Shown in pieces: positions 28,597 to 37,998 of a stretch of 64,000 bases of DNA (its first letter is position 1; each line of letters opens with the position of its first letter). Both the position numbers and the translations under genes were made by a program. Location: assembly GCA_910588845.1 (NCBI GenBank), contig CAJURU010000006.1, forward strand, positions 101,692 through 165,691, read 5' to 3'. This DNA is from an uncultured Lachnospiraceae bacterium (GTDB taxonomy: Bacteria; Bacillota; Clostridia; Lachnospirales; Lachnospiraceae). The notes under the pieces are model-generated. The model was not told the DNA's origin. It made no database searches and was given only the letters and a program-made list of their open reading frames with translations.

Positions 28597-31431
28597 ATGA
28601 AGGGAATAAAAGTGAGGATTGCAGCATGGCTGCTTGCGGCAGTTATTCTCGCGGCGGATTTTGGCGGGAATGGGTTCGCAGTGTTTGCCGCGCAGGAGGC
28701 GGTGACGGCGGACGATGCCCGGCAGCAGGAGTTGTCTGAGATGGAACAGGCTTTTCTGGCGATGCTGCAAGAATATGAGATGTACGGCACGCTTGTGGGA
28801 TCAGAGATTGCCGTTTATCAGCAGCCGTCTGTAACGGCGCCTGTTGTGCAGAGACTTTCCAGCGGTTATCAGGTAAGGTTTTTGGGAGCAGCGGCGGGAA
28901 CAGAAGGCCTCTGGTATCAAGTGGCATTCGGTGTGAGTGACCGTGAATATACAGGATTTATTCAGGAAAATGTTGTGGTGACACAGGACGAAAGGCTGCT
29001 GGAATGGAAGCAGCAGTATGTTGGAAGCAGCAAGTCAAGGAGTGCGGCAGGGACCAATGCTGTCGCAATGGGCAATACGGATTTGTCGGCATTTCCGTCC
29101 AGTTACCGTTCCTATATCAAGAAACTGATTGCCGCCCATCCCAATTGGACATTTGTGCCGATGAATACGGGGCTCAAGTGGTCAGATGTCATTGAAAATG
29201 AGATGAAGGACGCCGTCAATTTGGTGGATATCAATTCGCCGGCGACCTGGAAATCTACGGCGGAAAAAGATTACAATATGTCTACCGGGGCGTGGGTGAT
29301 CAAAAACGGCACGACCTGGGTGCAGGCTTCGGAGTCTGTTGTAAAATACTATATCGACCCGCGCAATTCACTCAACGAGGAATCCGTCTTCCAGTTTGAG
29401 CAATTGACGTATAACCAGTCCTACCATACCGAAGCGGGCGTGGAGAAGATTTTGAGCGGCACGTTTATGAGCAATAAGAAATTAGAGGACGGCTCCGGCG
29501 GCAATATTACTTATGCACGGGCCTTTCTGAAGATTGGCAAAGAGCTCAAAGTCAGCCCCTATTTTCTTGCCAGCCGCGTCCGGCAGGAGCAGGGGGTAAA
29601 TGGAACCTCTGCGTTGATTTCCGGTACTTACCCCGGATATAAAGGATATTATAATTATTTTAATATTCAGGCGACGGGTATTGGGGAACAAGTAATTATC
29701 AGCGGCCTGCAAGAGGCGAAGAAAGCCAAATGGACCACAAGGTATGCGGCGCTTTACGGCGGCGCGGCCAAGACTGCGGAGAATTATATTTCCAAAGGAC
29801 AGGACACATTTTATTTACAAAAATTTGATGTTGACGCTTCTTACAACGGTCTTTACTGGCACCAATATATGCAGAATCTTCTGGCGGCAAATAATGAGAG
29901 CAAGAGTGTCAGGAACAGTTACACTTCCATGGGCGTGATCAACAATAGCTTTGTTTTCAAGGTGCCTGTATATTTGAATATGCCCTCTAAGGCATGTCCT
30001 TACCCGGGCGAGAAGTTGAGCAAGCCTTCTTTGACTGCCGAGAAGACGGAGACCGGCACCGTCAAACTTTCCTGGAGTGAAATTGGAGGCGCGGCGGGCT
30101 ATGCGCTGTACCGCAAGGAAGGTAAAGATGGTAAATATGTGAGGATTAAGAAATTAAACGGTTTGATGAAGCTCTCTTACCATGATAAAACGGTGGTTCC
30201 GGGAGTTTCCTACGAATATAAAGTGCGCGCCTACCTCAAGCTAAGTTCCGGCTATCAGCGTTCCGCTTATTCGGCTGTAAAGTCTGTGGACTTCGCAGTG
30301 CCGTCTACGGATTGGAATAAGTTTGCAGTCAGTAATTATACGACGGTGCAGCTTTCCTGGAAGAAAGCGAACGTCACAGGCTATCGCATTTACAGAAAGA
30401 CCGATTCTGGTAAATATACTTGTATTAAGAATGTGGCAGACAATCGTACCGTGAGTTATAAAGACACGAAAGTAGCGCCCGGGCACACGTATACTTACCG
30501 CATTCGCTGTTATCAGACGGTGAACGGCAAAAAGTATTATTCTCCTTACACCAGTGTTATGAAAGCAGATTTAAAGATATCTGCGCCCAGGCTGAAAAGC
30601 GCGTCTGTGACGAGCAGCGCTAAGATTAAGCTTACCTGGCAGAAGGATACGCAGGCAACCGGTTATTATATCTACCGTTCCACGACCCCCAAAGGCGGCT
30701 ATAAAAAAGTAAAGACCATCACCAAGAATACGTCTTCCAGATGGACGGACAACAGCGTCGAAAAGGGAAAAACTTATTATTATAAAATGAAATCATATGC
30801 CAGCGGTTCCGAGGGAAAGGGGACGTCCGCTTATTCGCGGGTGTTGACGGTACAGGCGAAGACGAAATCCCCTGCAATTGCGCAGGTCTCTTCGTCTGCC
30901 GCCGGAATTACGATTAAATGGCTCAAGGATGCGAAGGCAGACGGCTATCAGATCAGCCGTGCCGCGGATATTAACGGCAAATATACAGTTTTGAAAAATG
31001 TCACGGGTAATTCTACCGTGACATTTACGGATAAAAAGGTAACTCTTGGACAAACCTACTATTATAAAGTCAGAACGTACCGTAAAAGCAAGACGAAGAC
31101 GAAATATTCTTCATGGTCTGCCGCTGCCGGCGGCCAGCCCAAACTGACGGAGACGCAGCTGATAGAGGTTTCCAGCGTTAAGTCTAAAAGTGTAAAGCTG
31201 AAATGGCAGAAGGTTGTGGGGGCGGGAGGCTATAAATTGTACCGCAAAGCCGGTACAAATGGCAAATATAAAGAGGTGCGCAGCGCTTCAGGCTCTGCGA
31301 ATGTCAGCGTGACAGATAGTGGACTGAAATCGAAGACAACGTATTATTATAAAATGCGCGCTTACAAAAAAGTAAACGGAAAGTTGCGTTACTCCGCTTA
31401 TTCGGGCGAGTGGTGCGTTAAGACTGTATAA
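28597..31431 (+). CDS. secreted glucosaminidase-type wall hydrolase with SH3 and FN3 repeats
   Basis: Predicted to cut glycan strands next to N-acetylglucosamine. The 944 residues run: signal peptide (about 1-32), an SH3-like wall-binding domain (about 60-130), a glucosaminidase domain of the LytD/GH73 type (about 160-440) and five or six FN3 repeats. The expected catalytic Glu is in the helix ASRVRQEQGVNG, and the FNIQATG block is typical of the family. The ATG follows TGGAGG and AAGG. It probably works with the upstream amidase in wall remodelling; both have the same FN3 type. No sorting signal is present. Confidence 0.85.
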   Translation: MKGIKVRIAAWLLAAVILAADFGGNGFAVFAAQEAVTADDARQQELSEMEQAFLAMLQEYEMYGTLVGSEIAVYQQPSVTAPVVQRLSSGYQVRFLGAAAGTEGLWYQVAFGVSDREYTGFIQENVVVTQDERLLEWKQQYVGSSKSRSAAGTNAVAMGNTDLSAFPSSYRSYIKKLIAAHPNWTFVPMNTGLKWSDVIENEMKDAVNLVDINSPATWKSTAEKDYNMSTGAWVIKNGTTWVQASESVVKYYIDPRNSLNEESVFQFEQLTYNQSYHTEAGVEKILSGTFMSNKKLEDGSGGNITYARAFLKIGKELKVSPYFLASRVRQEQGVNGTSALISGTYPGYKGYYNYFNIQATGIGEQVIISGLQEAKKAKWTTRYAALYGGAAKTAENYISKGQDTFYLQKFDVDASYNGLYWHQYMQNLLAANNESKSVRNSYTSMGVINNSFVFKVPVYLNMPSKACPYPGEKLSKPSLTAEKTETGTVKLSWSEIGGAAGYALYRKEGKDGKYVRIKKLNGLMKLSYHDKTVVPGVSYEYKVRAYLKLSSGYQRSAYSAVKSVDFAVPSTDWNKFAVSNYTTVQLSWKKANVTGYRIYRKTDSGKYTCIKNVADNRTVSYKDTKVAPGHTYTYRIRCYQTVNGKKYYSPYTSVMKADLKISAPRLKSASVTSSAKIKLTWQKDTQATGYYIYRSTTPKGGYKKVKTITKNTSSRWTDNSVEKGKTYYYKMKSYASGSEGKGTSAYSRVLTVQAKTKSPAIAQVSSSAAGITIKWLKDAKADGYQISRAADINGKYTVLKNVTGNSTVTFTDKKVTLGQTYYYKVRTYRKSKTKTKYSSWSAAAGGQPKLTETQLIEVSSVKSKSVKLKWQKVVGAGGYKLYRKAGTNGKYKEVRSASGSANVSVTDSGLKSKTTYYYKMRAYKKVNGKLRYSAYSGEWCVKTV

Positions 31432-31443
31432 AGGAAGAAGAAA

Positions 31444-33369
31444 ATGAAGATTACGCCGTATCGACTGAAAAAAGGAATCCGTTATCTGAGACATTATGGA
31501 CTTCATGCCTTTGTCAATCGCCTTCGCGATAAGATGGAGCCTGAGGATGTGCCTTACGGCCCCTGGTTTGAAAAATACAGGGCGGGGAGTGAAAGACTTG
31601 CCAAACAGTCTGCAAGGGAGAAGCAGTTTTCTTACCGGCCGTTGATTAGTATCGTTGTTCCCTGCTATCAGACGCCGGAAAAATACCTGACGGAGATGAT
31701 GGATTCTGTTCGCGCCCAATCTTATGGCAACTGGCAGCTTTGTCTTGCCGACGCTACGCCAACAGACGATGTGGAACAGGCGGCGCGGGCCTATTGCCAG
31801 ACATACCAGGAGCCGAGAATCCGTTACCGCCGTCTGCAAGAAAATAAGGGTATTGCGGGCAACACGAACGAGGGTATTGCACTGTCAGAAGGGGAGTGGA
31901 TAGCCTTGTTAGACCACGACGACCTGCTTGCGCCGGAAGCGTTATATGAGATGGTTCTTCTGATGAACCGGGAACCGGAAACAGGAGTGATTTATTCAGA
32001 TGAGGATCAGGTTGAGGAGACAAAACAGGGGCTTGTACACCAAAAGCCGCATTTTAAACCGGATTTCAGCCCGGATCTCTTGCGTTCTAACAATTACATC
32101 ACACATTTTCTCTGCGTAAAGCGAGAAATTGTGGAGCAGATCGGCGGGATGCGCGAGGAGTTTGACGGCGCGCAGGATTACGATTTTATCCTGCGCTGTA
32201 CTGAGCTTACCGCCAAGGTCGGGCATGTAGCGCGCATTCTTTACCATTGGCGTGTGCACAGTAATTCCACGGCGGACAATCCTTTGAGTAAAATGTATGC
32301 GTACGATGCGGGGCAGCGGTCATTGCAGGAACACTTAGAGAGGGTGAAGCAGCCCGGGGAAGTCAGCCAGCTTCCACATTTTGGCTTCTACCGTGTAAAA
32401 TATCCGGTTGCCGGCGCTCCGCTTGTCTCCATTCTGATACCCAACAAAGATCAGGTTCCAACGCTGGCGCGCTGTATTGCGTCATTGCAGAAATCAACCT
32501 GGCAGAATTATGAAATTATAATCATAGAAAATAACAGCCGGCAGGAGGAGACGTTTCAGTATTACCGGGAGCTCTGCGGAGTAAGCCGGCAGGCGGGAAT
32601 GGGCAGTAAGGCGCAAGGCGCGGCTACAGATATCCGGGAAGCGGCAAGAAGAGAGGCATCCCCCGTTCAGTCTGCGCCCGGTATCTACTGCGAGGGCAAG
32701 TTATCCGGCGGCCAGCATGTGACTGTAACCGTCTGGGAAGGGATATTTAACTATTCTGCCATCAATAATTTCGGCGCGGAGTATGCCAGGGGCGAGTATT
32801 ATGTGCTGCTCAACAATGATATAGAGATCATTACCGAGGGCTGGCTGGAGGAAATGCTGGGCAACTGTCAGCGGCCGGAGGTCGGCGTTGTCGGCGCAAG
32901 GCTGTATTACCCGGACAATACTTACCAACATGCCGGCATTGTCGTGGGAATTGATGGGATCGCCGCCAATATGTTTCCCGGGCTGCGCCGCGGACAGGAA
33001 GGATATTATCACAAAGCGGCAATCCAGTTGAATTACAGCGCCGTCACAGCAGCGTGCCTGATGGTGTCGAGGGAAGTCTTTGAGAAAGTCCATGGACTGG
33101 AAGAACAGCTCCTGGTGGCGTTTAATGATGTAGATTTCTGTCTGCGTGTCCGGCGCGAGGGATATCTGGTCGTCTATGATCCCTATGTGGAGGCGTACCA
33201 TTACGAATCCAAGTCCCGGGGCAAGGAGGACACAAAAGAGAAAGTGCGCCGGTTTGGTGAGGAGATAGAGTTTTTCCGTACCAGGTGGATTGATTTGTTG
33301 AAGACTGGGGATCCATATTATAATCCTAATTTCTCATTAAAGAAATGTAATTACAAGTTAAAGCCATAA
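31444..33369 (+). CDS. two-domain family 2 glycosyltransferase
   Basis: Predicted to add sugars to a lipid-linked surface polysaccharide on the cytoplasmic side. The 641 residues contain two GT2 domains: the first (about 60-290) begins ISIVVPCYQTPEKYL and has the LLDHDDLL metal-binding motif; the second (about 320-620) begins VSILIPNKDQVPTLARC and has YVLLNNDIEI. This layout is like the rhamnan and O-antigen synthesis enzymes (WsaF and RgpF relatives). No TM helix is present. The gene starts 12 nt after the FN3 glucosaminidase, behind AAAGGAAG, so it may share its transcript. Confidence 0.88.
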   Translation: MKITPYRLKKGIRYLRHYGLHAFVNRLRDKMEPEDVPYGPWFEKYRAGSERLAKQSAREKQFSYRPLISIVVPCYQTPEKYLTEMMDSVRAQSYGNWQLCLADATPTDDVEQAARAYCQTYQEPRIRYRRLQENKGIAGNTNEGIALSEGEWIALLDHDDLLAPEALYEMVLLMNREPETGVIYSDEDQVEETKQGLVHQKPHFKPDFSPDLLRSNNYITHFLCVKREIVEQIGGMREEFDGAQDYDFILRCTELTAKVGHVARILYHWRVHSNSTADNPLSKMYAYDAGQRSLQEHLERVKQPGEVSQLPHFGFYRVKYPVAGAPLVSILIPNKDQVPTLARCIASLQKSTWQNYEIIIIENNSRQEETFQYYRELCGVSRQAGMGSKAQGAATDIREAARREASPVQSAPGIYCEGKLSGGQHVTVTVWEGIFNYSAINNFGAEYARGEYYVLLNNDIEIITEGWLEEMLGNCQRPEVGVVGARLYYPDNTYQHAGIVVGIDGIAANMFPGLRRGQEGYYHKAAIQLNYSAVTAACLMVSREVFEKVHGLEEQLLVAFNDVDFCLRVRREGYLVVYDPYVEAYHYESKSRGKEDTKEKVRRFGEEIEFFRTRWIDLLKTGDPYYNPNFSLKKCNYKLKP

Positions 33370-33370
33370 A

Positions 33371-33413
33371 GGCGGCGACTGGAAAACATGTTTTCCGATA
33401 CTTGCCCTTTTTT
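33371..33413 (+). terminator. probable terminator with a perfect 16 bp palindrome
   Basis: GGAAAACATGTTTTCC (33381-33396) is a perfect palindrome inside a larger weak stem, with six Ts at 33408-33413. The -35 element of the next promoter overlaps its tail. Confidence 0.55.
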
Positions 33414-33430
33414 CGATTCAATGATACAAT
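33402..33430 (+). promoter_or_regulatory. promoter of the polysaccharide genes
   Basis: TTGCCC at 33402-33407, a 17 bp spacer and TACAAT at 33425-33430 with an extended TG. It precedes the small zinc-ribbon gene and the sugar transferase. Confidence 0.5.
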
Positions 33431-33473
33431 GTTTAAGTTAAATAATTAATTTGGATGTAGGAAGAGACATATG

Positions 33474-33671
33474 ATGAAAGTTTTTATATGCCCAAAATGT
33501 GGGAGTATCACAACAGTATCGCGGAGAAAAGAAATATTTTGCCATAAATGCGGGGGGACGCAGATGCTGCCCTCTAAGCTTAGTTTTGCTAAATATACGG
33601 AGATGGACGAGCAGCAGAGAAGAGACTATTCTGAGAGCTGGCTGTACATACGGAACCACACTTCTGTATGA
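33474..33671 (+). CDS. small zinc-ribbon protein, 65 aa
   Basis: The product begins MKVFICPKCGSITTV and has a second CxxC (FCHKCGG), giving a CxxC-x17-CxxC zinc ribbon in the first 30 residues, followed by a charged helix. The function is unknown. AGGAAG precedes the start by about 9 nt; ATG 33471 is an equal alternative. It lies between glycosyltransferase genes, 38 nt before the polyprenyl sugar transferase, and may be cotranscribed with it. Confidence 0.65.
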   Translation: MKVFICPKCGSITTVSRRKEIFCHKCGGTQMLPSKLSFAKYTEMDEQQRRDYSESWLYIRNHTSV

Positions 33672-33709
33672 AACTCTGCTATCTATGAATACTTTCTGAG
33701 GAACAGATT

Positions 33710-35125
33710 ATGTATAAAAAACAGAAAAAGAGCTGGGTAAAACATCTGGATTTCTTAATTCTGGACTTGCTTTGCCTGGAAGTTACGTTTTACCTTTCCT
33801 GTGTAATCAGGTTGGGAAATCTTCATAATGATCCGGGAATGAGTGAATACTACAACCGTCTGGCAATTGTACTGCTTTTGATTGACGGATGTATTGTATT
33901 TCTCACTGAAGCCTACACCGGCATTCTGCGCAGAAACAGGCTGCAAGAACTGAAAGCTGTAATTTTTCATTGCAGCACGGTGTTTGCGGTCGCTACCGTC
34001 TATGTCTGGGGAACGAAGCAGTCGGAAATTTATTCGCGGCAGGTAATTCTGGTATTCTGGGCGCTGTCGATTGTCGCAGAGTATTTTTCCCGCTGCCTGT
34101 GGAAGATTTACATCCGCCAGCGTATGATTCGCAAAGAGCGTTACTCTAAGATGGTTGTGGTGACGGAAGAGCGCTATGCCGAGCAGTGTGTTTCTGATTT
34201 CCAGCATAACCGCTATAAGGAGTTTGAAGTGGTCGGCGTAGTAGTGGTCGATGTGGACAGGATAGGCCAGGAAATCTGCGGAGTGCCCGTTGTGGCTACG
34301 GCGGACAGTTTTTTGGAATATGTGCGTCTCAATGTGGTGGATGAAGTATTTATCAACGGCAATACCAGAGAGAGCAGCGAGGCATTGGCAAATGAGCTTA
34401 TAGAGCTGGGCCTGACCGTACATTTTAATCTTGTGCGCGAATCGCGCCTGATGCCGAACAAGCTTGTGGAGCATTGCGGCAAATATTTGGTATTGACGAC
34501 CAGCATGAAAATTGCCACGAACCGCCAGCTTTTTTTGAAACGGTGCCTGGATATATTAGGCAGCCTGGCAGGACTTTTATTGACGGGAATTGCTTTTGTC
34601 ATATTTGCGCCGATGATTAAGAGACAATCGCCGGGGCCGGTATTTTATGAGCAGACCAGGATCGGCAAAAATGGCAGGCGTTTTAGATTTTATAAATTCC
34701 GCACGATGGTTGTGGGCGCAGATCATATGAAGAAAGACCTTATGGACCAAAATGAGATGGAAGGCCTGATGTTTAAGATGGAGGAAGACCCCAGGATTTT
34801 TGGCGTAGGTAAATTTATGCGCAAATACTCGATTGATGAGCTGCCGCAGTTCTGGAATGTACTCAAAGGCGATATGAGCCTGGTGGGTACGAGGCCGCCC
34901 ACGGAAGATGAATTTGAACAGTATGAGCTCCATCATAAGGCCAGATTGGGCATACGCCCGGGGCTGACCGGTATGTGGCAGGTCAGCGGCAGGAGCGACA
35001 TCAAAGATTTTGAGGAAATCGTTGCGCTTGACACCCAATATATCTCAAATTGGACCCTGGGGATGGATTTGAGAATACTTTTGCGGACTGTGGTCGTGGT
35101 GCTGACAGGAAAAGGTTCATTATGA
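33710..35125 (+). CDS. polyprenyl-phosphate sugar-1-phosphate transferase (priming enzyme)
   Basis: Starts a surface polysaccharide by moving a sugar phosphate from a nucleotide sugar to undecaprenyl phosphate. The 471 residues contain about four N-terminal TM helices, a CoA-binding-like middle region (about 145-270), a TM helix near 285 and a catalytic bacterial sugar transferase domain. Signatures: SPGPVFYEQTRIGKNGRRF, FYKFRTM, SIDELPQFWNVLKGDMSLVG and RPGLTGMWQVSGRSD. The length and layout are those of WbaP/EpsL-type enzymes. The stop overlaps the next start (ATGA), so it is coupled to the glycosyltransferase that follows. The sugar cannot be told. Confidence 0.93.
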   Translation: MYKKQKKSWVKHLDFLILDLLCLEVTFYLSCVIRLGNLHNDPGMSEYYNRLAIVLLLIDGCIVFLTEAYTGILRRNRLQELKAVIFHCSTVFAVATVYVWGTKQSEIYSRQVILVFWALSIVAEYFSRCLWKIYIRQRMIRKERYSKMVVVTEERYAEQCVSDFQHNRYKEFEVVGVVVVDVDRIGQEICGVPVVATADSFLEYVRLNVVDEVFINGNTRESSEALANELIELGLTVHFNLVRESRLMPNKLVEHCGKYLVLTTSMKIATNRQLFLKRCLDILGSLAGLLLTGIAFVIFAPMIKRQSPGPVFYEQTRIGKNGRRFRFYKFRTMVVGADHMKKDLMDQNEMEGLMFKMEEDPRIFGVGKFMRKYSIDELPQFWNVLKGDMSLVGTRPPTEDEFEQYELHHKARLGIRPGLTGMWQVSGRSDIKDFEEIVALDTQYISNWTLGMDLRILLRTVVVVLTGKGSL

Positions 35126-35886
35126 TAGATATTTCAATTACGATTGTTGCTTATAATAATGAGGCGGATGTGAGGGATGCCGTGCGTTCGATGATGGAAC
35201 ACACGAACGGCAGGATGTCCAAAAAGATCTATATTGTAGATAATAGCACAGAGGCAAATCAGCTGTCTTCACTGGCAGAGGAATATGAGGACGTGGTTTA
35301 TCAAAGGCCGGGAGGGAATTTAGGGTTCGGCGGCGGGCACAATTATGTGCTGCCTGAGCTGGATTCTCAGTACCACGCCATTGTCAACCCCGATATTCTT
35401 CTGACGGAAGACAGTTTTTCTGTTTTACTGTCTTTTCTGAAACAATCCAAAGCAGGCATGGCCGTGCCGAAACTTCTGGATGAACAAGGGAAGATGCAGG
35501 CAGTATACCGTAGGGATTTAACCGTTTTTGATATGGCGGTCCGTATGTTTTTCTCCTCTCATTTTTATAAGAGACAATATTACCATACGATGCAGGATAT
35601 GGATTATGGGAAGCCGTTTCCCGTTCCCTTTGCCCAGGGCAGTTTTCTCGTCATTCGCACAGAGCTGTTTCGGGAGTTGGGAGGATTTGACGAACGTTAT
35701 TTCATGTATATGGAAGATGCGGACCTTTGTAAGCGGGTGAACAATGTAAGCAGCCTGTGGTATTGCCCGGGAACCGCCGTCATCCATAAATGGGAACGCG
35801 GCTCCCATAAGGATATGCGGCTGTTGAGGATGCACATATCATCCATGTTTCGATATTTCTGCAAGTGGGGGTGGAAGCTGTGGTAA
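35122..35886 (+). CDS. family 2 glycosyltransferase
   Basis: The 254-residue product begins MIDISITIVAYNNEADVRDA, a GT2 fold of the rhamnosyltransferase type, with NPDILLTEDSF as the metal-binding region and MYMEDADLCKRV later, the pattern of WbbL-like enzymes. The start ATG overlaps the stop of the priming enzyme gene by 4 nt, and AAAGG lies 6-10 nt upstream. It probably adds the second sugar of the repeat unit. There is no TM helix. Confidence 0.88.
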   Translation: MIDISITIVAYNNEADVRDAVRSMMEHTNGRMSKKIYIVDNSTEANQLSSLAEEYEDVVYQRPGGNLGFGGGHNYVLPELDSQYHAIVNPDILLTEDSFSVLLSFLKQSKAGMAVPKLLDEQGKMQAVYRRDLTVFDMAVRMFFSSHFYKRQYYHTMQDMDYGKPFPVPFAQGSFLVIRTELFRELGGFDERYFMYMEDADLCKRVNNVSSLWYCPGTAVIHKWERGSHKDMRLLRMHISSMFRYFCKWGWKLW

Positions 35887-36674
35887 CAAAAGAGATAAGG
35901 CAAGAGCCGGGATTTGAGGCGGCAGATATTCGTATTTCCGTTGTGCTTCCCTCCTACAATGGGGAAGCTTTTATCGGACAGCAGCTGGAGTCTATTTTGG
36001 GGCAGCTGGGAGAGCAGGATGAACTGGTTGTTTCCGACGATGGGTCCGTGGACGGCACAGTGCCCATTGTAAAAGAATATCAGCGTACAGATGGCAGAAT
36101 TTGTCTGCTGAAAGGACCTGGACAGGGAATAAAGAGGAACATTGGATATGCGCTCAGACATGCCAAAGGGCGTTACATTTTCCTTGCCGATCAGGACGAT
36201 ATTTGGCTGGAACACAAGGTGAGCCGTGTCTTGCAGGCCTTTGAGGAACAGAGGGCGTCCGTGGTTGTCCATGACGCCCGGGTATTTGCCGGCGAGGACG
36301 CCGCCCATATTCAGATGGAATCATTTTATGCATTCCGGGGTTCCGGCGCCGGCGTCATCAAAAATATCATTAAGAACAGCTATATCGGCTGCTGCATGGC
36401 TTTTCGCCGCGATTTGCTGGAGGTGGTTCTGCCGATTCCAGAGCAAATTGAGATGCATGACCAGTGGATTGGTATTTTGGGGGATTATTTTGCAGGAAAG
36501 TCATGTTTTCTGCCAGATGTATTGCTGTTATACCGCAGGCATGGCTCCAATAATTCCGCTATGGAGCATTATGGACTGGGCAGGATGCTGCGCAACCGGC
36601 TTGTGTTTCTGTGGTGTTTTGGCGGGAGGGTTTGGAGCAAACGTCGAAGAAAAGGGGCCTTTGGCGAAATGTAA
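35880..36674 (+). CDS. family 2 glycosyltransferase
   Basis: A GT2 domain starts at about residue 18 (IRISVVLPSYNGEAFIGQQL) and has VSDDGSVDGT and FLADQDDIWLEHK, the nucleotide-sugar and metal-binding signatures. The product is 264 residues from GTG 35880, chosen because the GGGGGTGG run lies just upstream; GTG 35865 and 35871 are alternatives. It overlaps the previous gene by 7 nt, so the three genes 33710-36674 form a tightly coupled polysaccharide operon. The C-terminus ends in a basic cluster (KRRRKG). Confidence 0.85.
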   Translation: MVTKEIRQEPGFEAADIRISVVLPSYNGEAFIGQQLESILGQLGEQDELVVSDDGSVDGTVPIVKEYQRTDGRICLLKGPGQGIKRNIGYALRHAKGRYIFLADQDDIWLEHKVSRVLQAFEEQRASVVVHDARVFAGEDAAHIQMESFYAFRGSGAGVIKNIIKNSYIGCCMAFRRDLLEVVLPIPEQIEMHDQWIGILGDYFAGKSCFLPDVLLLYRRHGSNNSAMEHYGLGRMLRNRLVFLWCFGGRVWSKRRRKGAFGEM

Positions 36675-36731
36675 TCTTTTTTAGGAAAGTGGTTTGACAG
36701 GGGAATTTAATGAAAATTAAGAAATAGGCGG

Positions 36732-36760
36732 TTGATAAATAGGGGGAAATATTATAAGAT
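36732..36760 (+). promoter_or_regulatory. putative promoter of the second LCP gene
   Basis: TTGATA at 36732-36737, a 17 bp spacer and TAAGAT at 36755-36760. A small hairpin CGTTTC/GAAACG follows within the leader, before the ATG at 36857. A second possible -35 (TTGACA) lies further upstream, near 36694. Confidence 0.45.
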
Positions 36761-36856
36761 AAATCGGTAAGCGTTTCGACAGGAAACGAAGGCGCTGTAT
36801 GGTTTTTCATTGACGTAATGCAGTGCGAAAAACATAAAAATAGGCAAGGTGAGGAT

Positions 36857-37981
36857 ATGGCAAAGAAAACAAGCGGCCGTGGAATGAGTCCGGCGGCGAG
36901 AAAAGCGATGAGGGCAAAGCGGCGCAGGAGAAAAATTATCCTGGTAATTATAGAGCTTTTGATTCTTGGCGGCGCATTGGCGTGGATTTGGACAAATGCA
37001 AAGATGGACAAGATTAATACGGATAAGAATTTTAAGGCTAAAGATGTGGAGAACGAAGAGTTGTCGGAGGAGACAAAGGATGTGTTGAGCAAATACACCA
37101 CGATTGCGCTGTTTGGCTTGGACAACCGTGAGAATAATTCATACAACAGCGGTAATTCCGACGTGATTATGCTGGCGAGAATTGATGATAAGACGAAGGA
37201 AGTCCGCCTGGTGTCCGTATATCGCGATACATTCTTAAAAATGGCGGATTTGGATAATCCAGAAGCATACAGCAAGGCCAATGCCGCGTATGCGGTAGGA
37301 GGACCCGAGCAGGCCGTGCGTATGTTGAACACGAACCTGGACCTTGATATCGTGGAATATGTATCGTTTGACTTTAACGCCGTGGCGGAAGCGGTAGATA
37401 TCCTGGGCGGTGTGGAGATTGAGATTACGGAAGAAGAGTGCGTGCATCTGAATAATTACTGTATTGAGACGTCAAAGGTAACTGGCAAGAGTTATGACCA
37501 GCTTCCGGGAGCGGGTACATATAACCTGAACGGCGTACAGGCCGTTTCTTACGGAAGAATCCGTTATACTGCTGGAGATGACTTCAAGCGGACGGAACGC
37601 CAGCGCCTGGTTGTGAATAAAATGGTAGAAAAAGCGTTAAAATCAGATGTAGGGACAATCAACGATTTGATTGACGCTGTCTTCCCCCAAATCAAGACCA
37701 GTTTAGGTAAAATGGAGTTGATAGATATGGCGCTGGACGCGTTTCATTATAAGCTTGGAGAGAGCAGGGGATTTCCGTTTGACTTGCGAAACGAGGTGGT
37801 TTCCATCTCTTATCAGAAGTCAAATGCTGACTGTGTAGTGCCCAAAGATTTGGCTTCCAATGTGAAACAGCTCCACGATTTCTTGTATGGGTCCACGAGC
37901 TATACGGTGACAGACAGCGTACAGGGAATCAGTGATGAAATTATCTACCGTACCGGGGTGGCGGCGGACAGCGGTGAATAG
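36857..37981 (+). CDS. LytR-CpsA-Psr (LCP) family glycopolymer ligase
   Basis: A paralogue of the LCP gene at 22156. The 374 residues have a basic N-terminus, one TM helix (about 26-46) and an extracytoplasmic domain with LFGLDNRENNSYNSGNSDVI, VYRDTFLKM and RTERQRLVVNKM, the residues that bind the lipid pyrophosphate. The C-terminus is a little longer than in the first copy. I chose ATG 36857, with GAGG right before it. glmS follows after 17 nt. Its place after the glycosyltransferase operon suggests that it attaches that polymer to the wall. Confidence 0.92.
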   Translation: MAKKTSGRGMSPAARKAMRAKRRRRKIILVIIELLILGGALAWIWTNAKMDKINTDKNFKAKDVENEELSEETKDVLSKYTTIALFGLDNRENNSYNSGNSDVIMLARIDDKTKEVRLVSVYRDTFLKMADLDNPEAYSKANAAYAVGGPEQAVRMLNTNLDLDIVEYVSFDFNAVAEAVDILGGVEIEITEEECVHLNNYCIETSKVTGKSYDQLPGAGTYNLNGVQAVSYGRIRYTAGDDFKRTERQRLVVNKMVEKALKSDVGTINDLIDAVFPQIKTSLGKMELIDMALDAFHYKLGESRGFPFDLRNEVVSISYQKSNADCVVPKDLASNVKQLHDFLYGSTSYTVTDSVQGISDEIIYRTGVAADSGE

Positions 37982-37998
37982 CGGGAGGAATCAATGAT

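Noticed and set aside
37982..37998. Expected glmS ribozyme
   Set aside because: Only 17 nt separate the upstream gene and glmS, too short for the ribozyme.
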